Positions 8,266 to 18,007 of a stretch of DNA of 64,000 bases are shown piece after piece. Under the pieces are notes generated by a model, which did no database searches, was not told where the DNA came from, and saw only the letters and a program-made list of their open reading frames with translations. Location of the stretch: positions 124,001-188,000 of the forward strand of contig NZ_CP036299.1 of assembly GCF_007752345.1 (NCBI RefSeq). The letters run 5' to 3'. Within the stretch, counting starts at the first letter, position 1. Every line of letters starts with the position of its first letter. The stretch comes from Planctopirus ephydatiae (GTDB lineage: Bacteria > Planctomycetota > Planctomycetia > Planctomycetales > Planctomycetaceae). A program made the translations under genes and the position numbers.

Positions 8266-9772
8266 TCCTCACAGCTTCCGGCAGGTGGTCCGTCTCTCTG
8301 CCGCCGATCGAACGAGGCAGGCCACACTCGAATCGTGGCAACGGGCCGATTTCGCAGCTCTCGACCCCGCCTGGCGTCAACTGGCATTCGGTTCTCGTCC
8401 ATCGTTATCACAGGCCGAATCGACCACTTCTGCCACTTCCCACATTCTCCGCAGGGCCTATCTCGAGCGACCTCGTGGCCACTCGAAAACCACCGATATC
8501 GCCCTCTCCTGTGCCTGGATTCTCGCCTTCGCTCAGGAACCTGTCACTGGCATTGCTGCGGCTGCCGATCGTGAACAGGCCCAGTTACTCCTGCAGGCGA
8601 TTGCGCGACTCGTGCGGCTCAATCCCCACCTGCTCGGCCATTTGCAGGTGCAGCAGGAACGGGTGATCCATACGCACACGCGCAGCCGGCTCGATGTCAT
8701 TTCTTCCGATGTCGCCAGTTCCTGGGGCCTGCTCCCCGATTTCGTCATTTGCGATGAACTCTGCCACTGGACAAAGCCCGACCTGTGGCATTCGCTCGTC
8801 TCGTCCGCCGCCAAGAAGCCGCACACCTTGCTCGCTGTGATGAGTAATGCCGGTGTGGGCCGTACCTGGCAATGGCAGGTTCGCGAGGCTGCCCGCACTT
8901 CTTCGGAGTGGTACTTCTCGTCACTCCATGGCCCTCAGGCAAGCTGGATTACTTCCGAAACACTGGCCGAGCAGGAGCGTTTGCTCCCCGCGACCGTCTT
9001 TGCCCGCTTGTGGCTCAATCAGTGGCAGCAAGCGGAAGGCGACTTCGTCACTCTGGACGAAGCCCGGGCCTGTATCGATCCCACACTCGCGCGGAAAGAG
9101 CATGGTTCACCCGGCATTCATTATGTGGCGGCCATCGATTATGCCGAGAAGCACGACTGGACAGTCGCCATCATTCTGCATGCCGAGGGAGATCGCCTGA
9201 TCGTCGATCGCATGGATGTCGCCATTCCACAGCCCGGGCGGCCCACTCCCGTCGCGTGGGTCGATAACTGGCTGACCTGGGCAGCGAGTGCCTTTGACGA
9301 TATTGAGTTCGTGCTCGATGAGTATCAGTTATTGTCCGTCATCCAGCATCGCTCGGCAGAACTCTCACTCGAACGCTTTTCGTTTGCTGGCGGAGCCGGG
9401 AATCACGCCCTGGCAATGTTATTAAGGCAACTGATTATCGAACGCCGCGTGCTGTGGTACCCCGGTTGCGGCTCGCCGCAATTTGATCAACTCGATTTTT
9501 CCCATGGCCCCACTCCTGCAGAAGCGCTGATCAATCCCGAGACGACGACGCAGCCGGGAGAAGAGAACGATCTGGCTCAGGAACTGGCGACTCTGATTCT
9601 GCGTCAATCGCCTTCGGGCCGGTTGCGTTTTGACCATCGGAATGAAGCCGGCTTCCACGACGACCGCGCCTTCGCCCTCGCCGCCGCCTGTTTGAAACTG
9701 ACAAAAACACCCATTTCCCCCTCCTACTTCGACCTCACCCCACCGACAACCGACGGTGCATTCGCCTGGTGA
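8210..9772 (+). CDS. terL: Phage terminase large subunit (packaging ATPase-nuclease)
   Basis: The packaging motor. From the TTG at 8210 the protein is 520 residues. Walker A is RPRGHSKT (87-94), Walker B is FVICDE (178-183), and the C-terminal RNase H-like nuclease begins at AAIDYAEKHDWTVAIIL with Asp310 and Asp316; a later acidic position is likely in FVLDEY and another in HDDRAF. The frame is open far upstream through the small-subunit gene, so the start is a judgement: GAGAGG lies eight bases before TTG 8210, while GTG 8285 is an alternative. It overlaps the small subunit by 56 bases, as is common in phages. It ends the plus-strand block; the expected next gene, the portal, is 42 kb away on the other strand. 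Confidence 0.85.
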   Translation: MTSRLNSLRAWQLLISRHNPHSFRQVVRLSAADRTRQATLESWQRADFAALDPAWRQLAFGSRPSLSQAESTTSATSHILRRAYLERPRGHSKTTDIALSCAWILAFAQEPVTGIAAAADREQAQLLLQAIARLVRLNPHLLGHLQVQQERVIHTHTRSRLDVISSDVASSWGLLPDFVICDELCHWTKPDLWHSLVSSAAKKPHTLLAVMSNAGVGRTWQWQVREAARTSSEWYFSSLHGPQASWITSETLAEQERLLPATVFARLWLNQWQQAEGDFVTLDEARACIDPTLARKEHGSPGIHYVAAIDYAEKHDWTVAIILHAEGDRLIVDRMDVAIPQPGRPTPVAWVDNWLTWAASAFDDIEFVLDEYQLLSVIQHRSAELSLERFSFAGGAGNHALAMLLRQLIIERRVLWYPGCGSPQFDQLDFSHGPTPAEALINPETTTQPGEENDLAQELATLILRQSPSGRLRFDHRNEAGFHDDRAFALAAACLKLTKTPISPSYFDLTPPTTDGAFAW

Positions 9773-10163
9773 TCGCCGCTTTGTCGCGTGCCTGCCAAAC
9801 GCGTAGGGCCCGCTATGCGGACCACATTCCGCGTTCCACCGGCAACAAAATTGTCAAAAGTTTTGTAGAGTGCATGCCCATGCACCCATCCTGTCAGCTG
9901 CCACGTCACTCAATAGGTTTGCGTTGTGTGGCACGGCCTGAAGGCTTCCGAAGGGCGTGGGTCTCCCTGACCCGATCCAGCACCTGCCCATTGACGAGTG
10001 GCCCAGCAGTGCTCGTCTGAAGTTGAGTACGAGGGTGAACATGGCCATCAATCGAGACTGATCTTCGATTGGAAATGGTTGATGGCAGCTTTGCGGAAAG
10101 CTACGGTGGACTAAGGCTTTGCGCAACCCACCAGTTCAGCTCACAGCAACATCAGGCCACCCC
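9773..10163. other. Gene-free stretch after the terminase, proposed inversion junction
   Basis: No convincing protein. Contains an imperfect palindrome near 9873-9895 (GTGCATGCCCATGCAC). This is where an ancestral portal gene would be expected if the phage block were continuous. No inverted repeat shared with 51919-52177 was found by eye. Confidence 0.45.
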
Positions 10164-10850
10164 ATGAGCCATCTCCGAGGTTGGTTTGGCGAAATCTGCA
10201 CGCGGCTGGGCCTGTGGCTCAGGCTCCCTTCCCGAACCTACCGCCAGTTCCACAACGTCGTCGTCCCCACTTCCAACGGCACCACCCAGATCGACCACCT
10301 GATCGTCTCGACTTACGGCCTCTTCGTCATCGAAACCAAGAACATGAATGGCTGGATCTATGGCAACGAGCAAGACAGCCAGTGGACGCAGAAGTTTCCC
10401 AGAGCGTCCCATCGCTTCCAGAACCCGCTCAAGCAGAACTATCGGCATCTCTGCTGCCTCGAAGAACACCTGCGCCTGCCTAGAACCCGCATGCACTCGA
10501 TCATCTTCTTCATCGGCGACGCGGAACTGAAGACCCCCATGCCCGGCAACGTCCTAACTCACGGCTTGTCGAGCTATATCCGCCGGCATCGCGAACCTTT
10601 GCCCTCCGATCAGGACGTGGAGCGGATCATCGCTGCCATCCAGGAGCTGAAACGCGACCGCACTCTCAACCACGCTACCCACATGGCCTCGCTCGCCGAC
10701 CGCCACTCCTCAACCACCCGCTGCCCCAAATGCGGCAGCGACCTCATCGAGCGGCAATCCAAAAAAGGCGACCATCCCGGCAGCACCTTCCTTGGCTGCA
10801 AATCCTACCCCCGCTGCCGCTTCACCAGACAACTCTCTCAAGGGCTGTAA
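10164..10850 (+). CDS. NERD-domain nuclease-like protein with C-terminal zinc ribbon
   Basis: A 228-residue protein. The NERD domain has the nuclease-type pattern with Asp44 in TTQIDHLIVS and Glu57-x-Lys59 in LFVIETKN, then the conserved WTQ. The C-terminus carries a topoisomerase-type zinc ribbon (CPKCGSDL, followed by FLGCKSYPRCRF). Such proteins are thought to process DNA; no pathway is known. ATG 10164 is preferred to an upstream TTG at 10119. It directly follows the terminase block but looks like a host-type gene. Confidence 0.8.
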   Translation: MSHLRGWFGEICTRLGLWLRLPSRTYRQFHNVVVPTSNGTTQIDHLIVSTYGLFVIETKNMNGWIYGNEQDSQWTQKFPRASHRFQNPLKQNYRHLCCLEEHLRLPRTRMHSIIFFIGDAELKTPMPGNVLTHGLSSYIRRHREPLPSDQDVERIIAAIQELKRDRTLNHATHMASLADRHSSTTRCPKCGSDLIERQSKKGDHPGSTFLGCKSYPRCRFTRQLSQGL

Positions 10851-11151
10851 CGCAGCACGAATGTACCTGCCCAAAGACCCACATTGATACGTAGCACACC
10901 ACTTGGCAGGGTGACCCAGACTGGTACATCGATAAACGACCTATGTACCGCAGACAAAAGAGATTCTATTTTCCCCCAACTTGTTGGGCATCTTTAAGAA
11001 GGCATCTGAAGTTGAACATCGTAACGGGCAGCAGTCTCTTCCAAATCCAATGAAATTCATCAAGTTTGTCTCACCGCTGCCATCAACAAAAAACCACGAG
11101 TCAGGCCGAGACCTGACTCGTGGTTAATAACATATAGTTGGCAATCTTCCC
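10851..11151. other. Intergenic, contains only the ahcY terminator
   Basis: Apart from the hairpin at 11088-11125 I see no gene or regulatory element in this convergent spacer. Confidence 0.5.
11088..11125 (-). terminator. Rho-independent terminator of ahcY
   Basis: A perfect 14-bp stem (AACCACGAGTCAGG / CCTGACTCGTGGTT, six-base loop) is followed on the minus strand by six T residues, 27 bases after the ahcY stop. This is a textbook intrinsic terminator. Confidence 0.9.
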
Positions 11152-12504
11152 TTAATACCGGTAATGCTCCGGCTTATACGGCCCTTCGACGGGGATGCCG
11201 AGGTATTCGGCTTGGGTTTTGGTCAGCTTGGTCAGCTTGACGCCGAGCTTTTCCAAGTGGAGGCGAGCAACTTCTTCGTCCAGTTCCTTCGGCAGGCGGT
11301 GCACGCCCAGTTCGAACCGGTCGGTGTCCTGCCAGAGGGCCAACTGAGCCATCACCTGGTTGGTGAAGCTGTTCGACATCACGAAGCTGGGGTGACCATT
11401 GGCACAGCCCAGGTTCACCAGACGACCTTCGGCCAAGACGATAATGCCTCGGCCATCCGGATACGCATAGCGATCCACAGGGCCGCCTTCATCCTGATCG
11501 CTCTTGATCCGCGTCTTCTTGATATCCTTGCGGTTGTTCAGATAGGCAATTTCGATTTCGAGATCGAAGTGGCCAATGTTGCAGACAATCGCGTTGTTCT
11601 TCATCACATCGAGATGCTCAGCCCGGATAATGTCCCGGCAACCTGTCGTCGTCACGAAGATGTCAGCACAAGGAGCGACTTCTTCGAGCGTCGTGACCTG
11701 ATAGCCTTCCATTGTGGCCTGCAGAGCACAGATGGGGTCGATTTCTGTGACGATGACGCGAGCTCCCAGGCCCTTCATCGAAGCCGCAGAACCCTTACCC
11801 ACATCGCCATAACCACAGATGACGACGACTTTGCCAGCAACCATCACATCGGTCGCACGCTTGATGCCGTCGGCCAGCGATTCCCGGCAGCCGTAGAGGT
11901 TATCGAACTTGCTCTTGGTGCAGCTGTCGTTCACGTTGATCGCGGGAACACCCAGCTTACCCTGCTCCATCCGCTGATAAAGCCGATGCACGCCAGTGGT
12001 TGTTTCTTCGGAAAGACCCTTAATGCCGCTCAGCAGCTCGGGGTACTTGTCATGAACCATGTTGGTGAGGTCGCCACCGTCATCGAGAATGAGGTTCAGC
12101 GGCTGACCATCCGGGAAGAAAAGGGTCTGTTCGATACACCAGTCGAACTCTTCGTTGGTCATCCCCTTCTTGGCGTACACAGGAATACCAGCGGCAGCAA
12201 TCGCCGCAGCGGCAGTATCTTGCGTACTGAAAATGTTGCAGCTCGACCAGGTGACTTCGGCACCCAGGGCTGTCAACGTTTCGATCAGTACGGCTGTTTG
12301 AACAGTCATGTGCAGGCAGCCGGCAATGCGGGCCCCGGCCAGTGGTTTGGTGTTGCCGTACTTTTCGCGAAGTGCCATCAGGCCTGGCATTTCGACTTCG
12401 GCCAGTTCGATTTCCCTGCGGCCCAGTTCGGCCAAAGAAATATCCTTGACCCAGTAGGGCAGCTTGTCTGTTTTGGCCTGCTCGTGAAGTGTGGCTGTCG
12501 CCAT
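11152..12504 (-). CDS. ahcY: S-adenosylhomocysteinase
   Basis: Hydrolyses S-adenosylhomocysteine to adenosine and homocysteine, removing the product inhibitor of methyltransferases. The 450-residue protein shows the family blocks [46 protein letters not shown], the NAD-binding [14 protein letters not shown], and the C-terminal tail PYKPEHYRY with its conserved lysine and tyrosine. ATG 12504 has GAGGAA eight bases upstream; six extra codons lie before it in frame. It stands alone with its own terminator. No SAH riboswitch pattern was seen in the leader. Confidence 0.97.
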   Translation of the reverse strand: MATATLHEQAKTDKLPYWVKDISLAELGRREIELAEVEMPGLMALREKYGNTKPLAGARIAGCLHMTVQTAVLIETLTALGAEVTWSSCNIFSTQDTAAAAIAAAGIPVYAKKGMTNEEFDWCIEQTLFFPDGQPLNLILDDGGDLTNMVHDKYPELLSGIKGLSEETTTGVHRLYQRMEQGKLGVPAINVNDSCTKSKFDNLYGCRESLADGIKRATDVMVAGKVVVICGYGDVGKGSAASMKGLGARVIVTEIDPICALQATMEGYQVTTLEEVAPCADIFVTTTGCRDIIRAEHLDVMKNNAIVCNIGHFDLEIEIAYLNNRKDIKKTRIKSDQDEGGPVDRYAYPDGRGIIVLAEGRLVNLGCANGHPSFVMSNSFTNQVMAQLALWQDTDRFELGVHRLPKELDEEVARLHLEKLGVKLTKLTKTQAEYLGIPVEGPYKPEHYRY

Positions 12505-12799
12505 AAGTCGAATTCCTCGCAAATAGAATCAAAATGTGGCCAATCCCATGACCACTCAAAAAGGCAAATCGACCGCCGAAGAAAATTCCCCGTTGATCGC
12601 GATTACAGAAGTATAGCGTGATCGACTCGTGAGTGGAATTTCGCTTTCATTTCGAAGTTGCCGGAACGCCCCACTGTTGCCAAGATGCATCATTTGTCAC
12701 TGGAAAAATGATTCCGCCGGATGACTCATCAGCGTTTAATGATTCGAGTGGTGATGTCCAAATCGATCGAATTCTGCATCATTTTTTGAAGAAGACTCC

Positions 12800-14050
12800 A
12801 TGTACGCAGAAATTTTGGCGGTCGGGTCTGAGCTGACAACGGGTGCCAAGCTCGACACCAACAGCCAGTGGCTGAGCCTGGCGCTGGCCGATCTGGGCAT
12901 CTCGGTTTTGTTTCATACGACCGTCGCCGACGAACTCGACTGGATGGTCGCAGCACTCAAAATCGCCTCCGAGCGGGTCGATGTGATCATCATCACAGGT
13001 GGCCTGGGGCCCACTCTCGATGATCTGACTCGTGAAGCCGCCGCACGATGTGTCGATGTGCCGCTGGTGGTCGATGAGCATTCACTCGCACAAATCAAAG
13101 CCATGTTCGCCAGGCGCAAGCGAGACATGCCCGAGCGGAATGTGATTCAGGCCCAGTTTCCTCAAGGAGCCGAACCCATTCCTAACGCCCGCGGCACAGC
13201 CCCCGGCTTCTGGATGGAAATCCCCCGCAACGGCCGCCCACCTTGCCGGGTCGCCGCCTTACCAGGCGTTCCCAGTGAAATGAAACCGATGTTCAAAGAG
13301 CAGGTGGTCCCCCGGCTGGAGACCGGCTCGAACATGATTCGCCGGGCGCGAATCAACTGCTTCGGCGTGGGGGAATCTGCCGCCGAACAGCTTCTGGGAG
13401 ATCTGACAGCGCGCGGCCGCGATCCTGAAGTCGGCATCACCGTGCATGAAGCGACCATTACCCTGCGCATCGTCGCCAAAGGCACCAGCACTCACGAATG
13501 CGAACAGAAAATCAGTTCGACCCGTGAAATCATCCTCAACCGAATGGGGACACTCGTCTTCGGCGAAGAGGATGAAGAGCTGGAACATGCAGTCATTCGA
13601 TTGCTGGGCCAGCAGCGTAAGACACTCTCGACGGCAGAATCCGGGACTGGCGGTCTACTGGCACATCGATTAACGAGCGTCCCCGGGTTCGATTCCAGCT
13701 ATGGCGGCGGTTATGTCGTTCCCACCACAGCCGCCCGACTGTCAATGCTCGAAATCGACCCCCGCGTCATGCAGCACTACGGGGCGATCAGCCCGCAAAC
13801 CGCCATGGCGCTGGCCAGTGCCTGCCGCCGCCGGTTCACTTCGGACTTCGCACTGGCAGTAACGGAATGGCCCAGCTTCAAAGCCGAAGACTCTTCGCAG
13901 GTCGTCCCCGCGTCTTACATTGCTCTCGCGACGAAGAAAGACCTGATCTTCGAAGAAGTCACGCACTTCGGAGACCCGGCCATTGCCAAAAGCCGCACAG
14001 CCAAAGCCGCCCTCAACATGCTCCGACTCCGCCTACTCGGCGTGCGATAA
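12800..14050 (+). CDS. cinA: CinA-like protein with a degenerate C-terminal amidohydrolase domain
   Basis: The N-terminal MoCF/COG1058 domain is intact: EILAVGSELTTGAKLDTNSQ, IIITGGLGPTLDDLTREA and ALPGVPSEMKPMF, linked in CinA proteins to ADP-ribose pyrophosphatase activity. The C-terminal PncC-like domain, which in the family deamidates nicotinamide mononucleotide, keeps the serine (AESGTGGLL; usually ESCTGG) but lacks the Y-S-N-x-x-K segment (here VVPTTAARLS) and the GIAGPGG loop (here VTEWPSFK). It may be inactive. GAAGAAG lies upstream of the ATG. Total 416 residues, normal for CinA. Confidence 0.88.
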   Translation: MYAEILAVGSELTTGAKLDTNSQWLSLALADLGISVLFHTTVADELDWMVAALKIASERVDVIIITGGLGPTLDDLTREAAARCVDVPLVVDEHSLAQIKAMFARRKRDMPERNVIQAQFPQGAEPIPNARGTAPGFWMEIPRNGRPPCRVAALPGVPSEMKPMFKEQVVPRLETGSNMIRRARINCFGVGESAAEQLLGDLTARGRDPEVGITVHEATITLRIVAKGTSTHECEQKISSTREIILNRMGTLVFGEEDEELEHAVIRLLGQQRKTLSTAESGTGGLLAHRLTSVPGFDSSYGGGYVVPTTAARLSMLEIDPRVMQHYGAISPQTAMALASACRRRFTSDFALAVTEWPSFKAEDSSQVVPASYIALATKKDLIFEEVTHFGDPAIAKSRTAKAALNMLRLRLLGVR

Positions 14051-14323
14051 GTCTTTCACTCCAATACAAAACCCCGCGTCTAACTCGCCAGGCTGACACG
14101 CTTTCTAAGAAATAATCTTGCTCTGTGTGCCATGCTTGCAGCTCTGGGCAAGCATGTCTTCACAATCAACACAGTGCTGTTATCTTCCGAGAAACACATT
14201 GTTTACCTAAATCTGGGATTCCGGGAGAAGACGTCAGGGCTCTGCGCAACCCATTATGTCTTCTTTCGTAACCCAGACGTTCAAAGCCACGTCTGGGCCA
14301 CTCGGTCTTAATTGCAAGGCAGC
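14051..14323. other. Convergent spacer carrying a palindromic dispersed repeat
   Basis: Holds copy 1 of the ATGCTTGC repeat family at 14125-14160 and no gene. Confidence 0.5.
14125..14195 (+). repeat. Dispersed palindromic repeat, copy 1
   Basis: The core CATGCTTGC-AGCTCTGG-GCAAGCATG (14131-14156) is an inverted repeat with 9-bp arms. The flanks TGTGC before and TCTTC then a variable 30-base tail ending near CCGAGAAA resemble copies 2 and 3, so the unit is about 70 bases. Intergenic. Confidence 0.8.
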
Positions 14324-14824
14324 TCACTTTTTTCCGCGGGATCTTTGCAGGCGAAAGAACTCCTGCAGAATCTCTTTGCATTCCTGGGCCAGCACACCAC
14401 CCAGGACTGCACAGCGATGATTGAGCCGGGCGTCGTCGGTGATCTGATAGAGGGTATGGCAAGCTCCCGCCTTCGGGTCAGTGATCCCATACACCACGCG
14501 CGGAATGCGGGCCTGCACAATCGCACCGGCACACATCGGGCAAGGTTCTAATGTGACATAGAGCGTGCAATCTTCCAGCCGCCAGTCGCCAATCGCTTCA
14601 GCAGCCTGCGTAATGGCGACAATCTCGGCATGGGCCGTCGGATCTTTGAGCTGCTCACGCTGATTCCATGCCGCTCCAATGATCTGCTCGTCTTTGACAA
14701 TCACTGCACCAATCGGCACTTCTTCTTCGGCAAAGGCCTGTTGAGCGAGATCGAGCGCCTGCCGCATCCATCGATCATGAGGCTGCAGAACGTGATCGAA
14801 CATGTCGGAAAGCTGTTGGGTCAT
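14324..14824 (-). CDS. tadA: tRNA adenosine(34) deaminase
   Basis: Converts A34 to inosine in tRNA-Arg(ACG). The cytidine-deaminase fold has its zinc site intact: His65-Ala-Glu67 in PTAHAEIVA with Glu67 as proton shuttle, and Cys95/Cys98 in [19 protein letters not shown] and the C-terminal [15 protein letters not shown] are typical of TadA. At 166 residues it is of family length; ATG 14803 (residue 8) is an equally good start as neither has a clear ribosome binding site. Confidence 0.93.
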   Translation of the reverse strand: MTQQLSDMFDHVLQPHDRWMRQALDLAQQAFAEEEVPIGAVIVKDEQIIGAAWNQREQLKDPTAHAEIVAITQAAEAIGDWRLEDCTLYVTLEPCPMCAGAIVQARIPRVVYGITDPKAGACHTLYQITDDARLNHRCAVLGGVLAQECKEILQEFFRLQRSRGKK

Positions 14825-14825
14825 G

Positions 14826-14934
14826 GGGAGGTTTGGGGTTCGGTGTTGGGTGTTTGGTATTTGATATTTGTTAAATCAATGTGTCCTGATCCTCTTCACC
14901 AATACCAAATACCAAACACCAAACGCCAACCCTC
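14826..14934. repeat. Imperfect inverted repeat of a G/T-rich unit
   Basis: GGTGTTGGGTGTTTGGTATTT on the left is mirrored by AATACCAAACACCAAACGCC on the right with a loop of about 45 bases. Similar C/A-rich runs occur at 27213, 39405 and 42567 and G/T-rich ones at 42378 and 44147, suggesting a mobile or copied short element. Confidence 0.5.
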
Positions 14935-14947
14935 AGTCCAAAAAGAG

Positions 14948-14981
14948 AGAGGCAGGTCACTGGTTAGGTGAGCCTGCCTCT
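14948..14981 (-). terminator. Likely terminator of htrA
   Basis: AGAGGCAGG...CCTGCCTCT with an inner TCAC/GTGA extension forms a hairpin; on the minus strand it is followed by TCTCTTTTTG. It lies about 160 bases after the htrA stop. Confidence 0.65.
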
Positions 14982-15019
14982 TCCTTGCCGCCAGGGGGTG
15001 GCGGACTGGGTGGGAAGTG

Positions 15020-15049
15020 ACAGACCCGGCGAAAAACCGCCGGGTCTGT
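15020..15049 (-). terminator. Perfect 12-bp hairpin downstream of htrA
   Basis: ACAGACCCGGCG, six-base loop, CGCCGGGTCTGT. GC-rich and perfect, but no T run follows on either strand, so it may be an mRNA 3' stabiliser or part of a double terminator with 14948-14981. Confidence 0.5.
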
Positions 15050-15139
15050 CGAAATTGTGCGTCCTTGCCGGACACCTTCCGTGGCGTCAATCCTGTGATC
15101 AGATTGGCTCACCCAAGCCATCTTCTGGTGTGATGAAGA

Positions 15140-16627
15140 CTATTCATCGACACTCTTGAGAATCACAAATCGCTTGCCTTCAGCATTTCGCAGGTGCAGG
15201 ATGACCCCTTCTTTCAGATCGACATTGGCCAGAGCCGCTTTCACATCTTCGGGCTGAGCCACCACTTTGTCGCCAATCTTTTCAATCACGTCACCCACCT
15301 TCACACCGGCAGCTTCAGCGGCAGAATCACCCGCCACTTCTGTGACGACCACACCTTCACCCGTCACACCCAGTTGACGAGCAATCGATGGGGTCAACCG
15401 GTCAATCGACATCCCGAGGTTGTCCAGCGACTGGCTCTTGGGCTTGCCCGACTGAGCCAGTTGCGAGCGTGAAAAATCGCTGGGCATTTCTTCGGCTACA
15501 ACACTCAGGTTGAGGTCCTTACCTTGCCGCTTAGCGACAATCGGGTAGGACTTGCCGATATCGAGCCGTTCGACAGCCGACTGCAAGGAACGTGGATCGT
15601 TCACCTTCACACCATTAACCGAGATCACCACGTCGCCTGGCTCCAGACCCGCTTTGGCAGCAGGTGAATCGGGGCGAACCATCTGGATCACAACACCTTC
15701 ACCCGCATTGGCACCCAGCTTGAGTGCAATCGATTCGGCCACAGGGGCAATCGATGTTCCCAGATAAGCCCGCTTGACCTGCCCGCTGGCCACCAGTTGC
15801 TTGCTGACCCACTGCGCCATATTGATCGGAATCGAGAAGCTCACGCCATCGTAACCGCCACTGCGGGACGAGATCGCGGTATTGATGCCGATCACTTCAC
15901 CACGCAGATTGATCAGCGGCCCGCCACTATTGCCAGGGTTCACAGCGGCATCGGTCTGAATGAAGTCTTCGCGTTCGGTAATCCCCATCCCACGGCCTTT
16001 ACCACTGACAATCCCGGCTGTCACGCTGGTATCGAGCCCAAAGGGAGAACCAATCGCCATCACCCAGTCGCCCGGCTGTGCCGAGTCGCTGTCACCTAAA
16101 GGAAGTGCCACCAGGTCTTTGGCTCCTTCGATCCGCAGAATGGCCACGTCAGTCCGAGGATCGGTTTTGATATCCTTGGCGACGTATTCCTTGCCGTTTT
16201 GCAAAGTCACGATCACTTCGTCGGCCCCATCGACCACATGGTTATTGGTCATGATGATCCCGCTGGCATCGATCACAAAGCCACTCCCCATCCCACGTTG
16301 CATGGGTGCACGCTGCTGGCGCGGTGCTTTAAGCATGTCGCGGAAGCGAGGATCGTTTTTGAAAAACTCTGGCAGTGGCATGTCGTCACCGCCTGGAAGG
16401 CTGCCGACGTTGGCTGCGTTCCCTTTGCTGAGTGTCCGAATCGAGACAATCGCTGGCAGGCTTTGCGAAGCGACTTCACGAAACGCCAGCGAGAATTCGC
16501 CCGGCGTGAGGACGCGGGGAACCGCTACAGCCTGGGTATGTTCTGCGTATTGCATCGAGGCCACCGCGACAATTGCTCCAGCGGAAAGTGTGGCCAGACT
16601 GCCGCCAAATCGAGAGAGAAAACTCAT
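15140..16627 (-). CDS. htrA: HtrA/DegP-type periplasmic serine protease with two PDZ domains
   Basis: Degrades or refolds damaged envelope proteins. A signal-anchor-like N-terminus (LATLSAGAIVAVASMQYA) is followed by a trypsin-like domain with the triad His130 (MTNNHVVDG), Asp160 (DPRTDVAIL) and Ser234 (NPGNSGGPLI). Two PDZ domains follow, around residues 275-375 (AYLGTSIAPV) and 400-490 (LGMSIDRLTP). At 495 residues it matches DegP/MucD-type proteins. AAGGAG six bases before the ATG confirms the start. It is monocistronic with hairpins downstream. Confidence 0.95.
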   Translation of the reverse strand: MSFLSRFGGSLATLSAGAIVAVASMQYAEHTQAVAVPRVLTPGEFSLAFREVASQSLPAIVSIRTLSKGNAANVGSLPGGDDMPLPEFFKNDPRFRDMLKAPRQQRAPMQRGMGSGFVIDASGIIMTNNHVVDGADEVIVTLQNGKEYVAKDIKTDPRTDVAILRIEGAKDLVALPLGDSDSAQPGDWVMAIGSPFGLDTSVTAGIVSGKGRGMGITEREDFIQTDAAVNPGNSGGPLINLRGEVIGINTAISSRSGGYDGVSFSIPINMAQWVSKQLVASGQVKRAYLGTSIAPVAESIALKLGANAGEGVVIQMVRPDSPAAKAGLEPGDVVISVNGVKVNDPRSLQSAVERLDIGKSYPIVAKRQGKDLNLSVVAEEMPSDFSRSQLAQSGKPKSQSLDNLGMSIDRLTPSIARQLGVTGEGVVVTEVAGDSAAEAAGVKVGDVIEKIGDKVVAQPEDVKAALANVDLKEGVILHLRNAEGKRFVILKSVDE

Positions 16628-17146
16628 CCGTCACTCCTTCACAACTCAGAAACCGCCCGAGCGGCCTGGTGTTGGTAATTGAAACTTCCGTTCATCATAA
16701 AAACTCAGCCAGAACCGACTTCAACCGCAAAACTTTCGAGGTTGTCATCTCCCGGCCATCAACCCGTCATCGAAAGCCCGTTGGGGAACGAAACTCGTTG
16801 TGACAACTCCATTTCTGGCCAGAGGTGAACTGGAGTTGTGATGACTGCTGCTCTTAGATTTACGGCTTCTGCCGGGTGACTGTTGGAGAGGAAAATTTTC
16901 TCGACCCATTAAGTTTCCGAATTCTCGATATTCCAGCTTCAACCTTTTCTGCAAAGACTCAATTCTCTCAATTTGGTGACTCATCTCGCTATTCTTGCAA
17001 ACAGATCTTTTCTAAACATTTGTATAAACCCCACCAAGACATGGGCCAGAATGCTGGAAATCAACGAATCAAACTCTATGGATGCAGCGGGGCCGGGTGT
17101 GGTCTACAATGTTAGTGCAAATGGTACGTACCACAGGAATTCGCGC
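16628..17146. other. Divergent regulatory region between htrA and lutA
   Basis: No gene is convincing here, although the lutA frame is open back to 16973. Promoters for both htrA and lutA must lie in this stretch. A GAAACTCGTTGTGACAACTCC / GGAGTTGTGATGACTGC pair near 16793-16846 forms a weak inverted repeat. Confidence 0.4.
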
Positions 17147-17920
17147 ATGCCCCGTGTTGGTTTGTTCATCCCCTGTTATATCGATCAGATCTACCCTGAT
17201 GTCGGCCTCGCCACCTGCGATGTGCTGGAGCGGTTTGGCTGCGAAGTCGAATTCCCCAAAGACCAGACCTGCTGCGGCCAGCCCATGGCCAACACCGGCT
17301 GTACTGTCGACGCCATCCCGGTCGCCAAAAAATTCATCGAGCTCTTCGCCAGCTACGACCACATTGTTTGTCCTTCGGGAAGCTGTGTGGCCATGATTCG
17401 CAGTCACTACGAACATCTCCTGCACGATGAAATTGAAGCGGGCCGGGTTGATCGAGCCAAATTCAAGCACGTGGAAAAAAACACACTCGAACTCGTCGAA
17501 TTTCTGGTCGATGTCCTCAAAGTCGAGTCGCTGGATGTTCCGTTCCCTCACAAGGTCGGCCTGCATCAAAGCTGTCATGGACTCCGCGAATTAAGGCTCG
17601 GCCAGTGCAGTGAACTGGTCTCACCTGCTTACAGCAAAGCCGAACAACTCCTCAAAACCATGCCCGGGCTGCAACTGGTGGGACTGAAGCGGGTCGATGA
17701 ATGCTGCGGCTTTGGCGGAACGTTTGCCATTAACGAAGAGGCCGTCTCGTGCATGATGGGAAATGACCGGATTCACGACCACGAAGAGGCTGGAACCGAA
17801 GTGATGACCGCTGGCGATATGTCGTGCCTGATGCATTTACAGGGACTGCTGGTGCGCCAGAAAAAGCCGATCAAGATCATGCATCTCGCTCAGATTTTTG
17901 CTGGTCGTGCCGTGACATGA
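17147..17920 (+). CDS. lutA: Lactate utilisation iron-sulfur protein LutA (LldE)
   Basis: Part of the LutABC complex that oxidises L-lactate to pyruvate. The 257-residue protein has two CCG domains (cysteine-rich): QTCCGQPMANTG with CPSGSC in the first half, and HQSCHGLREL with DECCGFGGTFA in the second, which bind Fe-S clusters. ATG 17147 has AGGAA seven bases upstream; the 58 upstream codons in frame are not conserved in look. lutB follows after 87 bases on the same strand, so they are probably cotranscribed. Confidence 0.93.
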   Translation: MPRVGLFIPCYIDQIYPDVGLATCDVLERFGCEVEFPKDQTCCGQPMANTGCTVDAIPVAKKFIELFASYDHIVCPSGSCVAMIRSHYEHLLHDEIEAGRVDRAKFKHVEKNTLELVEFLVDVLKVESLDVPFPHKVGLHQSCHGLRELRLGQCSELVSPAYSKAEQLLKTMPGLQLVGLKRVDECCGFGGTFAINEEAVSCMMGNDRIHDHEEAGTEVMTAGDMSCLMHLQGLLVRQKKPIKIMHLAQIFAGRAVT

Positions 17921-18007
17921 TGCACGATTTTTGATTCATCGAGACTGCTTCAAGCCCTTTTTAAACGACAAATATTCAGAGATAACGAACATTCCTCGGA
18001 GCCCGAG

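Noticed and set aside
11164-12621. Open frame of 485 codons on + opposite ahcY
   Set aside because: It is a shadow of the ahcY frame, caused by codon bias; the translation has no family features.
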